Source: Streptomyces sp. PTY087I2
Lineage (GTDB): Bacteria; Actinomycetota; Actinomycetes; Streptomycetales; Streptomycetaceae
Length of the DNA: 64,000 nucleotides
NCBI RefSeq assembly: GCF_001687325.1
Contig: NZ_LZRD01000003.1
Location: 186,001-250,000 of the forward strand
Direction: 5' to 3'
The notes beneath the pieces were generated by a model. It was not told the origin of the DNA, searched no databases, and saw only the letters and a program-made list of their open reading frames with translations. Of this stretch, positions 44,714-53,161 are shown piece after piece. Position 1 is the stretch's first letter. Each line of letters begins with the position of its first letter. The translations under genes and the position numbers were made by a program.

Positions 44714-44831
44714 TCACACGCGGCCGTACAGCGTGACGTGGTAGCCGTCGGAGTCGGCGAAGGTGAACGTCCGGCCGAAGGGGCCGCCGATCGGCGCCGA
44801 GACGATGGTGTGCCCGTCGGCGACGAGAACC
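44714..44831 (-). pseudogene. C-terminal fragment of a VOC/glyoxalase protein
   Basis: About 38 codons read DGHTIVSAPIGGPFGRTFTF and ADSDGYHVTLYGRV before TGA at 44714-44716, the typical last strand and metal-ligand region of a glyoxalase-type protein. The frame joins the end of the ATPase gene without any start. A truncated relic. Confidence 0.55.
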
Positions 44832-44832
44832 C

Positions 44833-45294
44833 TCAGTACAGCAGGTCGAGTTCCGCCCGAACTGTCTTGCCCGGACTGCGGTCCAGGACTGCCCAGCGGT
44901 CTGCCAAGGCCTCCACGATCAGGAGCCCGCGCCCGCTGTCGCAGCCGTCCGCCGGAGCCGTGATCTCGCCGGGACCCGGCGGCCGGCGCTCGCCCCGGGT
45001 GTCGGAGACCTCGATCCGCAGGAGGCCCGGCATTTCCGGGTCGCCGGGCACGTGTGACAGGCGCAGTGCAAAGTTGCGGCCGGGGACGCGGCCGTGGGTC
45101 ACCGCGTTGGCCGCCAGCTCCCCGATGATCAGGGCCGCCGACTCCGAGGCGTCACTGAGGTACGGGATACCCCAGGTGTGCAGCTTGTGCAGGCCGACGC
45201 GGCGGGCGAGCCGGGCGCCGCGCGGATCCGCCGGGTATTGATGATTGAACACACGTACGGTTACGGGTGGTTGGGTCTGTGCAGGTGCTTCCAT
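44833..45294 (-). CDS. Anti-sigma-factor-like ATP-binding protein (HATPase_c_2)
   Basis: 153 residues of the RsbW/SpoIIAB-like GHKL ATPase group. N-box ESAALIIGELAANAVTHG, G1-like LLRIEVSDTRGERRPPGP, and a G2-like DSGRGLLIVEALADRWAV. Such proteins bind ATP and act as anti-sigma factors or regulatory kinases. ATG 45294 starts just before the conserved fold; an upstream GTG at 45327 would add 11 residues. It is divergent from a DUF5753 HTH gene followed by DUF397: this trio is the recurrent Streptomyces whiJ/abaA-type regulatory module. Confidence 0.88.
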   Translation of the reverse strand: MEAPAQTQPPVTVRVFNHQYPADPRGARLARRVGLHKLHTWGIPYLSDASESAALIIGELAANAVTHGRVPGRNFALRLSHVPGDPEMPGLLRIEVSDTRGERRPPGPGEITAPADGCDSGRGLLIVEALADRWAVLDRSPGKTVRAELDLLY

Positions 45295-45447
45295 GCCCCC
45301 AGATTCCGGGCTTCGGAGCCCACTCACCAGGTCACCAACCCGTACGCTGAGTCAGCGTACGGGCGCGAAGGGTAGACGGTACGGGTCACGTTCCGTGAGC
45401 ATGGACGGGTTGCGAACCAGGACAGGCGCACGGGGAGGTGGCCGTAC

Positions 45448-46320
45448 ATGACGCACGGCACGGATGGCATCGACAGCCCGACCTACGGGACCTTCGGCAA
45501 CGGGCGCAGCCCCGAGCCCGAACCGCACTACAGCCTCAAGATGTTCGGGGAAGTCGTCAAGACCTTCCGCAAGCGGGCACGGCTGACGCAGGAACAGTTC
45601 GCCCCGCTCGTCGGGTACTCACCCGAGACCGTCGCCTCCATCGAGCAGGGCCGCCGCCTCCCGCCGCCGGACTTCGCGGAGCGCGCGGACAGCATCCTCG
45701 ACGCGTTCGGGGTGATCCTCGCGGCGGCAAAGCATCTGACGCGGCGGAAGGGACTGGCGAGCTGGTTCCGGCAGTGGGCGGAACTGGAGTTGTCGGCGCT
45801 CAGCCTCTACACGTACGAGTGCCGGTTGATTCCGGGGTTGTTGCAGACGGCGGCGTACGCGCGGACGCTGTTCGCCGACCAGTTGCCGCCGCTCTCCGAC
45901 GAGCAGATCGAGGCCCAGCTCACGGCTCGGCTGGAACGCCAGCAGCTGCTGCGTGAGCGGCCGAACACCTCGTTCGGCTTCATCCTCGAAGAGCACCTGC
46001 TCCTCCGGGACTTGGGCGGCGAGGAGGTCACCAGGGAGCTTCTCGACCACATCCTCGACCTGTCCGAGCTGCGCAATGTCGACATCCAGATCATGCCGCT
46101 CGTACGCCATCACCATGCGGGACTGCATGGGCCGATGCGGTTGCTGGAAACGCCGGATCACCAGTGGTTCGGCTATCTGGAAGGGCAGGAGCACGGGCAG
46201 TTCGTCTCCGAACCCAAGGTGATCAGCGCGCTCCAGATGCGGTGTGCCAGTATGCGTTCACAGGCTCTCTCGTTGGATGACTCCAAGAGCCTGATGCGGC
46301 GGATGCGAGGAGCGAGATGA
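45448..46320 (+). CDS. HTH (XRE-type) regulator with DUF5753 domain
   Basis: 290 residues. N-terminal helix-turn-helix LKMFGEVVKTFRKRARLTQE, then YSPETVASIEQGRRLPP (about 30-75). The rest is DUF5753, with the hallmark YECRLIPGLLQTAAYARTLF, GFILEEHLLLRDLGG and DIQIMPLVRHHHAG. WhiJ-like proteins of this class control development and antibiotic production in Streptomyces and work with a small DUF397 partner. ATG 45448 follows GGGGAGGT. The stop overlaps the DUF397 start (ATGA). Confidence 0.93.
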   Translation: MTHGTDGIDSPTYGTFGNGRSPEPEPHYSLKMFGEVVKTFRKRARLTQEQFAPLVGYSPETVASIEQGRRLPPPDFAERADSILDAFGVILAAAKHLTRRKGLASWFRQWAELELSALSLYTYECRLIPGLLQTAAYARTLFADQLPPLSDEQIEAQLTARLERQQLLRERPNTSFGFILEEHLLLRDLGGEEVTRELLDHILDLSELRNVDIQIMPLVRHHHAGLHGPMRLLETPDHQWFGYLEGQEHGQFVSEPKVISALQMRCASMRSQALSLDDSKSLMRRMRGAR

Positions 46321-46562
46321 GCACCACACCCCTGGCCTGGTTCAAGAGCAGCTACAGCAGCGGCTCCGGAGACTCCTGCGTCGAGGTCGCCATGGAGTGG
46401 CACAAGTCGAGCTACAGCAGCGGCTCCGGCGACGACTGCGTCGAAGTCGCCACCTGCCCCTCCACCGTCCACGTCCGCGACTCCAAGCTCGACGAGAGCC
46501 CGCAGCTCGCCCTCGCCCCGGCCGCCTGGACGCGCTTCCTCTCGTACGCCGCCCGGGGCTGA
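46317..46562 (+). CDS. DUF397 protein with duplicated N-terminal motif
   Basis: 81 residues, partner of the HTH protein by the four-base ATGA overlap. The DUF397 signature W(F/H)KSSYSSGSGDxCVEVA occurs twice in succession (about residues 8-25 and 28-45), whereas normal family members have one. The remainder (VHVRDSKLDESPQLALAPAAW, then FLSYA) is the standard C-terminus. DUF397 proteins likely modulate the DNA binding of their partner regulator. Confidence 0.92.
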   Translation: MSTTPLAWFKSSYSSGSGDSCVEVAMEWHKSSYSSGSGDDCVEVATCPSTVHVRDSKLDESPQLALAPAAWTRFLSYAARG

Positions 46563-46569
46563 GGAGCCG

Positions 46570-47166
46570 TCAGTCGCCGTCCTGCGCGCGGGCAGTTGAC
46601 CGTACGGACTCCGCGCGCAGCCGTGTCGCGTACCAGGCCAGGGCGAAGCAGATGCACACGTACATCGCACCGGCCTGGATCGCGTAGTTCGGGTAGTCGA
46701 TGATCCAGGCGCTCGCCGTCGGGTCGGCGGCGTGGGCCGGGTTGTCCGACACATGCGGCAGCAGCCACGCGATGAGGCCGCCGACGCCCTGCGCCGCGAC
46801 GTACAGCGTCACGAACTCTCCGAGACGCCACAGGTAGGTGCGCCGGCTCTCGCGCCTCAGGGTACGGACCCGGGCGCGGGCGCCGCCCGGGAGCCAGTGG
46901 GGACCGGCCGACGCCACCTTCGCGCTCACCTCCGGCACGAGCACCACCGCGCCGACGACCAGGGTGAGCAGCAGGAGCAGGCCCACCGTGAGCAGGGCCT
47001 CGGAGCCGGCGCGGCTGCGCATCAGTTGCGGGATCAGCAGCAGCGCCAGGATCGGTACGTTCACCGCGAGGCAGGCCGCGAAGGTGCGGGCCAGGGCGCG
47101 GGGGTCGAGGAGGGAACCGCCCGGATGAGACGGATGAGACATACGCGTCGCAGAGGTGGCTGTCAT
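46570..47166 (-). CDS. Integral membrane protein of unknown function
   Basis: About 198 residues with four probable membrane helices (FAACLAVNVPILALLLIPQL; LLTVGLLLLLTLVVGAVVLV; FVTLYVAAQGVGGLIAWLL; AIQAGAMYVCICFALAWYA). A cytoplasmic basic loop RARVRTLRRESRRTYLWR joins the pairs. No family recognised. ATG 47166 or 47142 are possible starts, neither with a good Shine-Dalgarno. Divergent from a MarR regulator with a palindromic operator in the shared promoter, so it is a likely target of that regulator. Confidence 0.78.
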   Translation of the reverse strand: MTATSATRMSHPSHPGGSLLDPRALARTFAACLAVNVPILALLLIPQLMRSRAGSEALLTVGLLLLLTLVVGAVVLVPEVSAKVASAGPHWLPGGARARVRTLRRESRRTYLWRLGEFVTLYVAAQGVGGLIAWLLPHVSDNPAHAADPTASAWIIDYPNYAIQAGAMYVCICFALAWYATRLRAESVRSTARAQDGD

Positions 47167-47188
47167 GGGCTCAGCATAGGCCGGGTAT

Positions 47189-47202
47189 TTCACCAAAGTG
47201 AA
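47189..47202. promoter_or_regulatory. Palindromic operator candidate TTCAC-CAAA-GTGAA
   Basis: Perfect 5-bp arms around CAAA, 24 bases upstream of the marR ATG and 23 bases upstream of the divergent membrane-protein start. Size and placement fit a MarR-family operator giving autoregulation and control of the divergent gene. Confidence 0.5.
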
Positions 47203-47225
47203 GGAGTTTGCCTAAGGTGGCGGCC

Positions 47226-47720
47226 ATGACGACGCACGAGAGCCCCGACCCCGACGGCCGGGCGATGGGGCAGGAGTTGAGCCTGCGCGTGATCCTCTTC
47301 CACGAGGCCGTCGCCGCTCATCTCGGGCTCAACGCCACCGAGCACAAGATCCTCTCCCTGATCGCGGCGGAGCCGGGGGTCAGCCCCGGGCAGCTCGTGG
47401 AGCGCACCGGGCTGTCCAACCCGGCCATCACCAAGATCGTTCACCGGCTGGTCTCGCTCGGGCACGTGGACCGTCGCAAGGACGGTTCGGACGGGCGCAG
47501 GTACGCGCTGAGCGTGACGTCGACGCACCGCCGGGACCTGGCCCGGCTGTTCGCTCCGATGGCCGAGGCGATGAACGGTCTCGTGGACGGCATGGACGAC
47601 GTGGAACGCGCGGCGGTCACCCGCTGGCTCACGGGCACCGTCGAGATCCTGCGCCGGTCGACAGCCGAACTGACCCGGCTGCGGGAGGCCGACGGGCCGG
47701 CTGACCGGCGGACAGACTGA
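47226..47720 (+). CDS. MarR-family transcriptional regulator
   Basis: 164 residues. Winged-helix core LNATEHKILSLIAAEPGVSP, LVERTGLSNPAITKIVHRLV and the wing GHVDRRKDGSDGRRYALSVT. C-terminal dimerisation helix VEILRRSTAELTRLREA. MarR dimers bind palindromes and are released by small ligands such as phenolics. ATG 47226; a GTG at 47208 is possible but lies near the operator. The stop codon lies inside an 8-bp tandem repeat array. Control of the divergent membrane protein is inferred from layout. Confidence 0.93.
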   Translation: MTTHESPDPDGRAMGQELSLRVILFHEAVAAHLGLNATEHKILSLIAAEPGVSPGQLVERTGLSNPAITKIVHRLVSLGHVDRRKDGSDGRRYALSVTSTHRRDLARLFAPMAEAMNGLVDGMDDVERAAVTRWLTGTVEILRRSTAELTRLREADGPADRRTD

Positions 47721-47764
47721 CCGGCTGACCGGCTGACCGGCTGACCGGCTGACCGGCTGACCGG
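47717..47764. repeat. Six perfect copies of the octamer CTGACCGG
   Basis: 48 bases of uninterrupted CTGACCGG units. The marR stop TGA is in the first unit. Unit length is not a multiple of three, so slippage would not alter the present stop but can change spacing. It lies between convergent marR and the DUF4190 gene; a variant copy (CTGACCGGCGGACAGA) precedes it. Confidence 0.9.
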
Positions 47765-47808
47765 CAGGCTCCGTCGCGGTGATCGCGCCAGTCATACCGC
47801 CCGGACGG

Positions 47809-48171
47809 TCAGCTCGCGGAGTCGCTCAGGACCCCGAGTCCCGCCACCAGCCCCACGTACGCGAGCACCAGCACCAGCGCGAAGAGGATCAGCAGCCAGC
47901 CGGTCACGATCGCCAGCAGGGCCTTGCCCCGGTCCTGCCCGCCCAGCCGCTTGCCCCGGCGGCGGCCGAGGTGGCCGGCCGGGATGGCGACGAGGCCGCA
48001 CAGGAACATGAAGGCCGTGTAGAGGCCGCCGTACAGCAGCCAGAACATCGGTGCCGCCACGATCGCCACGATGAGGCCGGCCCCCAGAGCGGCCGCCCAC
48101 GCGGCCACCCGGGCGGGTGTGTTGCGGGACCGCACCGCCGGTCCGGCGGTCTGCTGCGCGTTGCTCGCCAC
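47809..48171 (-). CDS. DUF4190-type small membrane protein
   Basis: 120 residues with an initial hydrophobic segment (WAAALGAGLIVAIVAAPMFW), a second (GGLYTAFMFLCGLVAIPAGH) and a last (ALLAIVTGWLLILFALVLVL). The RRRGKRLGGQDRGKALLAIV loop fits the DUF4190 pattern (GxxGRRRG..G....A..G...). No known function. GTG 48171 has GGGGGAG upstream. Convergent with marR, divergent from the zinc-motif gene. Confidence 0.78.
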   Translation of the reverse strand: MASNAQQTAGPAVRSRNTPARVAAWAAALGAGLIVAIVAAPMFWLLYGGLYTAFMFLCGLVAIPAGHLGRRRGKRLGGQDRGKALLAIVTGWLLILFALVLVLAYVGLVAGLGVLSDSAS

Positions 48172-48280
48172 GATGGATCTCCCCCGTCGTTCTCCACCGC
48201 CACACTATGAGGTCGCCCGGCGGCGGTCTGACGGCGGGTCCGTGTGCCGGGCCCGGCACAGGTACCGTAAAGAGGCATCG

Positions 48281-48334
48281 ATGTCACTCATGGGCCTCCT
48301 GGCGGGCTGCGTGAACCCCGGAGGAACCACATGA
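48281..48334 (+). CDS. Putative 17-residue leader peptide
   Basis: ATG 48281 with AGAGG just upstream opens MSLMGLLAGCVNPGGTT. Its stop TGA overlaps the next gene's ATG as ATGA (48331-48334). Overlap suggests translational coupling. It could be a leader, or chance, since the downstream gene has its own GGAGGAA inside this frame. Confidence 0.3.
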   Translation: MSLMGLLAGCVNPGGTT

Positions 48335-48804
48335 CGACCAACCGTGGACGCAAGGACGTCATCCGCGACCGGATGGCCGCCACCGGCGAGTCGTACAACG
48401 TCGCCGCCCGCAATCTCAAGGCCATGAAGGACACCGCCGCCACCCGCGACGCCGTCCTCGTGCAGCGCTGGACGCCCGCCGACTCGTTCGACGTGCCCTG
48501 CCCCTGCGGCGGGACCTGCGAGCCGGGCGATACCTGCGACCGCTGCCACGCCCGCCACCGGCATGTGAAGCGCTACCCGGGTTCCACCACCGAGGTCGAG
48601 ACCTGGGCCGACCGCTACGAGTGCACCGGCTGCTCCTCCTCGTACACCCTCACCGTCCACCTGGCCGGGCGGCCCTGGGGCGTCGCCGAGACCGTCGTCA
48701 AGGGCGGGTCGGCCGAGGAGGTCGTGCAGGCGACCGTCTTTCCCGGGGTCATTCACCCGCTGCTGCGGTCGGAAGCGGCCGAGAAGGGCGACGACGGGGA
48801 GTGA
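48331..48804 (+). CDS. Small protein with zinc-binding cysteine motifs
   Basis: 157 residues. The N-terminus RKDVIRDRMAATGESYNVAA resembles a short helix-turn-helix-like tag found on many actinobacterial accessory proteins. The centre has CPCGGTCEPGDTCDRCHARH plus CTGCSS, two probable zinc-knuckle clusters. The C-terminal part (LTVHLAGRPWGVAETVVKGG) is beta-rich. No family recognised. ATG 48331 with GGAGGAA. It ends 67 bases before the caspase-NTPase gene on the same strand, so it may belong to that module. Confidence 0.75.
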   Translation: MTTNRGRKDVIRDRMAATGESYNVAARNLKAMKDTAATRDAVLVQRWTPADSFDVPCPCGGTCEPGDTCDRCHARHRHVKRYPGSTTEVETWADRYECTGCSSSYTLTVHLAGRPWGVAETVVKGGSAEEVVQATVFPGVIHPLLRSEAAEKGDDGE

Positions 48805-48871
48805 TCGTCGGAGCCGCGCCCGTAGGGTGACCATGACGAGGCTCCACAAAAGGTGTTGGCGGGACCGAAGG

Positions 48872-51800
48872 ATGCGAATGCGCCGTCAGGCATTGGTCGT
48901 CGGGGTGGAGGGACCGGCCACGGACCCCGCAGACGAATCGCCGCCCCAGTGGCAGCCGCTCATCTACGCGACACAGCACTCGCGACGGTTGCGCGAGGTA
49001 CTGGCAGAGCAGTACGCGTACCTTCTCCTGGAGCCCGTTCCGGACCCCGCCTCCACCGCCGCCGCCCTGGAAGACGCACTGACACACGCGGTCAAGGACA
49101 GGGCCGACTTCACGATCATCCATGTGCTGGCGCACGGAAAACTCGCACGCGAAACCCGCAAGGTCTACGCCGTGGGCGGCGACGGCCGGCTCACCACCGA
49201 CTCGCTGAGTCGCTGGGTCGACATGGCGGAGCGCCCGGCCACGGCCGGAGAGGACGCTCCGGCCGTACTCCTCGTCCTGGACCTGTGTCACGCCGGTGCC
49301 GTCTCGGCAGACCAGCTGCGGTCCCTGCTCCACCCGAACCACCGACGTGTCTGGGTGCTGGCCGCCTGCCAGACCGACGAACCCGCCTATGACGGTCGTC
49401 TCAGCATCGCGGTCGACGAGGTGCTCCGCGGTTTCGCCTCCGGCGCCCTGCCGCTCGACGAGTCCCTGCCGTACATCCCGATCGCCCGGTTCTGCCGCGA
49501 AGTAGCCCGTCATGTGGAGGGGCAGAGCGCGGGTGGCATTCAGCAGACTGTCGTACGCCCCCTCGCCCCTCTCGGTGATGACCTGTCGCACCTGCGGTTC
49601 TTCCCGAACCCGCGACACGACCCGGCCGGCTCGCGCTTCCGCAGCGGTGTGGACCCTGCCGTGTTCACGGTCCTCGACGACGTGGCGGACACCCGCCATT
49701 TCGTCATCAGGGCCGCCGGCGGCGAGGAACGAGTCGACATCACCGTTCCGTCCTTCACCGGGCGCAGTGACGAACTCCGCGCTCTGACCGGGTGGTTGGA
49801 GGGGCAGGGGGCATCGCTCCGGGTGGTCACCGGCGTGCCGGGCGTAGGTAAGTCAGCACTGGTCGGAGCACTCGCCTGCGCCGCGCACCCCTTGTTGCGC
49901 GAGGCCACGGAACAGGTGTGGCGGACATCGGGAGGAGACCTTCCCGGGATGGCCGAGGGCCTGGCCGTCGTGCATGCGCGACGGCGCAGGGTCCCCGAGA
50001 TCCTGTCCTCGCTGGCCGCACAGTGGGGCGTGGAATCCCCCGGCCCAGGTCTGCCGTGGACCACCCACCGGCTGATGGTCGCCCTGCACGCGAGGCCGGA
50101 GCCTCCGAGTCTCATCGTGGATGCCGTGGACGAGGCCGAGCATCCGGCCGATCTCGTCGCCACCGTGCTGTCGCCCTTGGCGTCGGCCCGGCGACCGGAC
50201 GGTCAGCCGTTGTGCAGGATGCTCGTCGCGACGCGCCCCGAAACGGGACTCGGGTCTCTGATCGAGACGGCCCGTGCCCAAGGCGGCCTGATCGACCTGG
50301 GCGAGGTCCCGGTCCAGCGCCTGCGCAAAGACCTGGTGCACTTCGTTCGCCGTACGTTGCGCCCGGCGGACGGGCGCGTCTCGCCCTGGTGCTCGCTCGC
50401 GGCGGCCGAGAGCCTGGGGGAAACGCTCGCGGACACTTTGCTGAGTGGGACACGTGAGTGGGGTGAGTTCCTGGTCGCGGGGCTCTACCTGCGGCTTCTT
50501 CGGGACCGGGGAACACCGCCCGCCACGAAGGAGGAAGCGGAGACGCTGGGCAGGGCCGTGCCCAGATCCCTCGACGGGGTCCTCGACCTCGACCTGGAGC
50601 TGGCCGCCCGGCCGGGCCTGCACGAGATGCTTGCCACGCTGGCCTGGGCCGAGGGCGCGGGTATGCCGGAGAGCCTGCTCGGCCACGTCGCGGCCGTTAA
50701 GCCCGGCTCGGCCGGGGAGGAGCAGCCGGACACCGCGCATCTCCTGTACGCCGTGCGCTTCTACCTGCGGCGCAACGTCGACCGTGAAGGCACCCCGGTC
50801 TACCGCCTCTTCCACCAGGGGCTGGCCGACCGGCTCCGCGAGCGGTCCGAACTGAACGCCGCGACGGTCTGGGAACGCCTGCTCGCGACGGTGGGCACGA
50901 CCGGCTCGGGCCGACGGCGCTGGGCCAGCACCGAGCCGTACCTCCTGCGGCACGCCGCACGGCACAGCGCGCTCGCCGGCAGGCTGGGAGAACTTCTTCA
51001 GGACGGCGAGTTCCTGGTCCACGCCGACCCGGCTCCCCTGGCCGAGGAGCTGTATCACGGTGAAGGCGGCCCGCACGGCGCGGTCTACCTCACGTCGTAC
51101 GGCGCCCATCACAGCGGTCCGCCCGACCAGCGGCGCGACATCCTGGCCGTCGACGCGACCCGGCACCAGCAGTACCGGCTGGCTGCCGAACTCACCCAGG
51201 ACACCGGTCGGCGCATTCTCTGGACGGCGGGCCGGTCCCTGCACACCGGCCTCCTGACGACGCTCACGGGTCACCGCGGCATGATCCGGGACCTGACGAC
51301 CCTGGAGATCCACGGCCGCCCCCACGCCCTGACCGCCGGACAGGACGGAACAGCTCGGCTGTGGGACCTCGCCTCCGCCGCGCCGACGCTGGAGCTCGAC
51401 CACCACGGCTCTCCGGTGGGCGGGGTGGTGGCCGGGCGGACCGATGGCGGCCGGCTCGCCGTGACCGGCTGCGACAACGGTGAGCTGAGGGGGTGGGACC
51501 TGGCCACGGGACACCTCCTGTGGACGGTCCGTGCCCACCGGGGGCCGGTCCGGTCCCTGGTGGCCGTGCGGTACGGGTGGACACCCGCAGTAGCCAGCGC
51601 CGGTGGCGACCGGGTGATCCACTACTGGGACATCGCCACCGGCGCCCACCTGTCCAGTGTCGAGGTGTCCGCGCTGATCACTCCGGTGAAACGGATGTCC
51701 TGTGTCGCACTGGAAGGCAAGGGCGACTACGTGGTCGCCCAGCACGACATCGTCGAGGTGCTGTCCGTTCAGGGCGACAAGGCGTTGATACCGCCGTACG

Positions 51801-53161
51801 CTCAACCGCACGCGACGTACTACTGCTTCCTCGACCTGGGAGAAGGCCTCGAACCGGTCCAGGGCGACTCGGACGGCAACATCCTGGCCGGTCCGGCCAT
51901 CCTCAACGCGGACCACGCCGACGCCGTCAACGATCTGGCCGCCGTCGCGCTGGACGGCTCCGTGTACGTACTCAGTGGCGGCGCGGACGGCATCGCACGG
52001 CTGACGCACACCGACGGCAGCAGTCGCCAGGTCGCGAGCCACACGACGGCGATCACCCGTGTCGCCGTCGTGCCGGAAGCACACGGGACCCGCATCCTGA
52101 CGGCGAGCGAGGGCGGCACGGTCCGTGTCTCGGATGCGGCGGGGCACGAGATCCCGCAACGCCATCCCGGGCACACCCACGCGATCAACGCACTCACCTT
52201 GCTGCCGGACGGCCGTCTGGTCTCGTGCAGTGAGGACGGAACCCTGGCCCTGTGGAACGCGGAAAGCGGAGTCGGACACCGGGTGCTCCTGTACCGGGAC
52301 GACATCCCGGCACCGGACAGGGCCACCAGCGTCGCAGTCCTGGAGGCCGGAGAGCATCCGCGGATCCTCGCCTCCTGCGCACTCGACGGAATCGCGTTGT
52401 GGGACACGAACGCGCAGGAGAACCATCTCCACCGCCGCATCTTCGACGACGGCTTCCGGGCGTCCGTGGTGCTGACCGTCACGGCTCGAGGAACCACCTT
52501 CGCCGTCCACGCCTCCGAAAGCGGCGAGGTCGCGGTATCCGGGGTCGACCACGTGAACCGGATGTTCCGCCAGGACGACACTGACTCGGCCGAACCGGGA
52601 GAGCCGGACGTGCCGGAGCGCGTTCTGCTTCCCGAGTCGGGGTGTGGGCCGTGCCTGTCCCTGGCGGCCACCCCCAACCGCGTTCTCGCCGGCTATCACT
52701 CCGGTCACGTCCGGTCCGCACACCTGCTGGAACCGTCGCGGCCCCAGATCCACACCCAGCACTCCGCCGCCGTTCACACCGTCGCCGCCGTGAGCATCGA
52801 CGCACAGCCGTACGTCGTCAGCGGTGACGACAAGGGCGAGGTACGCGTCACCGCCCTCGACTCCACCAGGGCGTTCACCCTGGCCGGCCACACGCGCGCG
52901 GTCTTCGCCTCCGCACCGGTCCTCCTCGACGGGCACCCGCACCTCTTCACCGGTGGGCTCGATCGCTCCCTACGGCTGTGGGACCTGCGCAACGGCAGCC
53001 AGATCGACGCCTTCTGGTTCCCGGACAGCGTGTTCGCCATCGCGGTCGCTCACGACGGTGCCCTGTACCTCGGGGTGGGCCCCGACATCATCCACATGAC
53101 ACTGGGTGACCACCTCCACCTGCGCCCCTGTCCCACCCCCGATCGAAGGACACCCCGTTGA
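48872..53161 (+). CDS. Caspase-like protease / P-loop NTPase / WD40 protein
   Basis: About 1429 residues. N-terminal caspase-hemoglobinase fold (about 1-240): ALVVGVEG strand, His88 in IIHVLAHGKL, Cys139 in LLVLDLCHAGA, the catalytic dyad of C14 peptidases. Next a STAND-like NTPase (about 300-620): FTGRSDELRALTGWL, Walker A TGVPGVGKSALVG (about 319-331), Walker B SLIVDAVDEAE (about 413-423), and a helical region. From about 797 to the end a WD40 array (RLWDLASAA, GWDLATGHLLW, YWDIATGAHL, LWNAESG, LWDTNAQ, LWDLRNGS). No signal or membrane segment, so cytoplasmic. ATG 48872 or 48878 follow a GAAGGA-like site; ATG 48833 also possible. Coupled to the hydrolase gene downstream. Family logic: NTP-switched sensor controlling a protease. 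Confidence 0.9.
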   Translation: MRMRRQALVVGVEGPATDPADESPPQWQPLIYATQHSRRLREVLAEQYAYLLLEPVPDPASTAAALEDALTHAVKDRADFTIIHVLAHGKLARETRKVYAVGGDGRLTTDSLSRWVDMAERPATAGEDAPAVLLVLDLCHAGAVSADQLRSLLHPNHRRVWVLAACQTDEPAYDGRLSIAVDEVLRGFASGALPLDESLPYIPIARFCREVARHVEGQSAGGIQQTVVRPLAPLGDDLSHLRFFPNPRHDPAGSRFRSGVDPAVFTVLDDVADTRHFVIRAAGGEERVDITVPSFTGRSDELRALTGWLEGQGASLRVVTGVPGVGKSALVGALACAAHPLLREATEQVWRTSGGDLPGMAEGLAVVHARRRRVPEILSSLAAQWGVESPGPGLPWTTHRLMVALHARPEPPSLIVDAVDEAEHPADLVATVLSPLASARRPDGQPLCRMLVATRPETGLGSLIETARAQGGLIDLGEVPVQRLRKDLVHFVRRTLRPADGRVSPWCSLAAAESLGETLADTLLSGTREWGEFLVAGLYLRLLRDRGTPPATKEEAETLGRAVPRSLDGVLDLDLELAARPGLHEMLATLAWAEGAGMPESLLGHVAAVKPGSAGEEQPDTAHLLYAVRFYLRRNVDREGTPVYRLFHQGLADRLRERSELNAATVWERLLATVGTTGSGRRRWASTEPYLLRHAARHSALAGRLGELLQDGEFLVHADPAPLAEELYHGEGGPHGAVYLTSYGAHHSGPPDQRRDILAVDATRHQQYRLAAELTQDTGRRILWTAGRSLHTGLLTTLTGHRGMIRDLTTLEIHGRPHALTAGQDGTARLWDLASAAPTLELDHHGSPVGGVVAGRTDGGRLAVTGCDNGELRGWDLATGHLLWTVRAHRGPVRSLVAVRYGWTPAVASAGGDRVIHYWDIATGAHLSSVEVSALITPVKRMSCVALEGKGDYVVAQHDIVEVLSVQGDKALIPPYAQPHATYYCFLDLGEGLEPVQGDSDGNILAGPAILNADHADAVNDLAAVALDGSVYVLSGGADGIARLTHTDGSSRQVASHTTAITRVAVVPEAHGTRILTASEGGTVRVSDAAGHEIPQRHPGHTHAINALTLLPDGRLVSCSEDGTLALWNAESGVGHRVLLYRDDIPAPDRATSVAVLEAGEHPRILASCALDGIALWDTNAQENHLHRRIFDDGFRASVVLTVTARGTTFAVHASESGEVAVSGVDHVNRMFRQDDTDSAEPGEPDVPERVLLPESGCGPCLSLAATPNRVLAGYHSGHVRSAHLLEPSRPQIHTQHSAAVHTVAAVSIDAQPYVVSGDDKGEVRVTALDSTRAFTLAGHTRAVFASAPVLLDGHPHLFTGGLDRSLRLWDLRNGSQIDAFWFPDSVFAIAVAHDGALYLGVGPDIIHMTLGDHLHLRPCPTPDRRTPR

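Noticed and set aside
47717..47764. CRISPR-like array
   Set aside because: Octamers are contiguous with no spacers and no cas genes are present.
49853..52942. 1029-codon minus-strand frame antisense to the caspase-NTPase gene
   Set aside because: Low-complexity Val/Arg/Gly composition with no motifs; the sense strand has clear domains.
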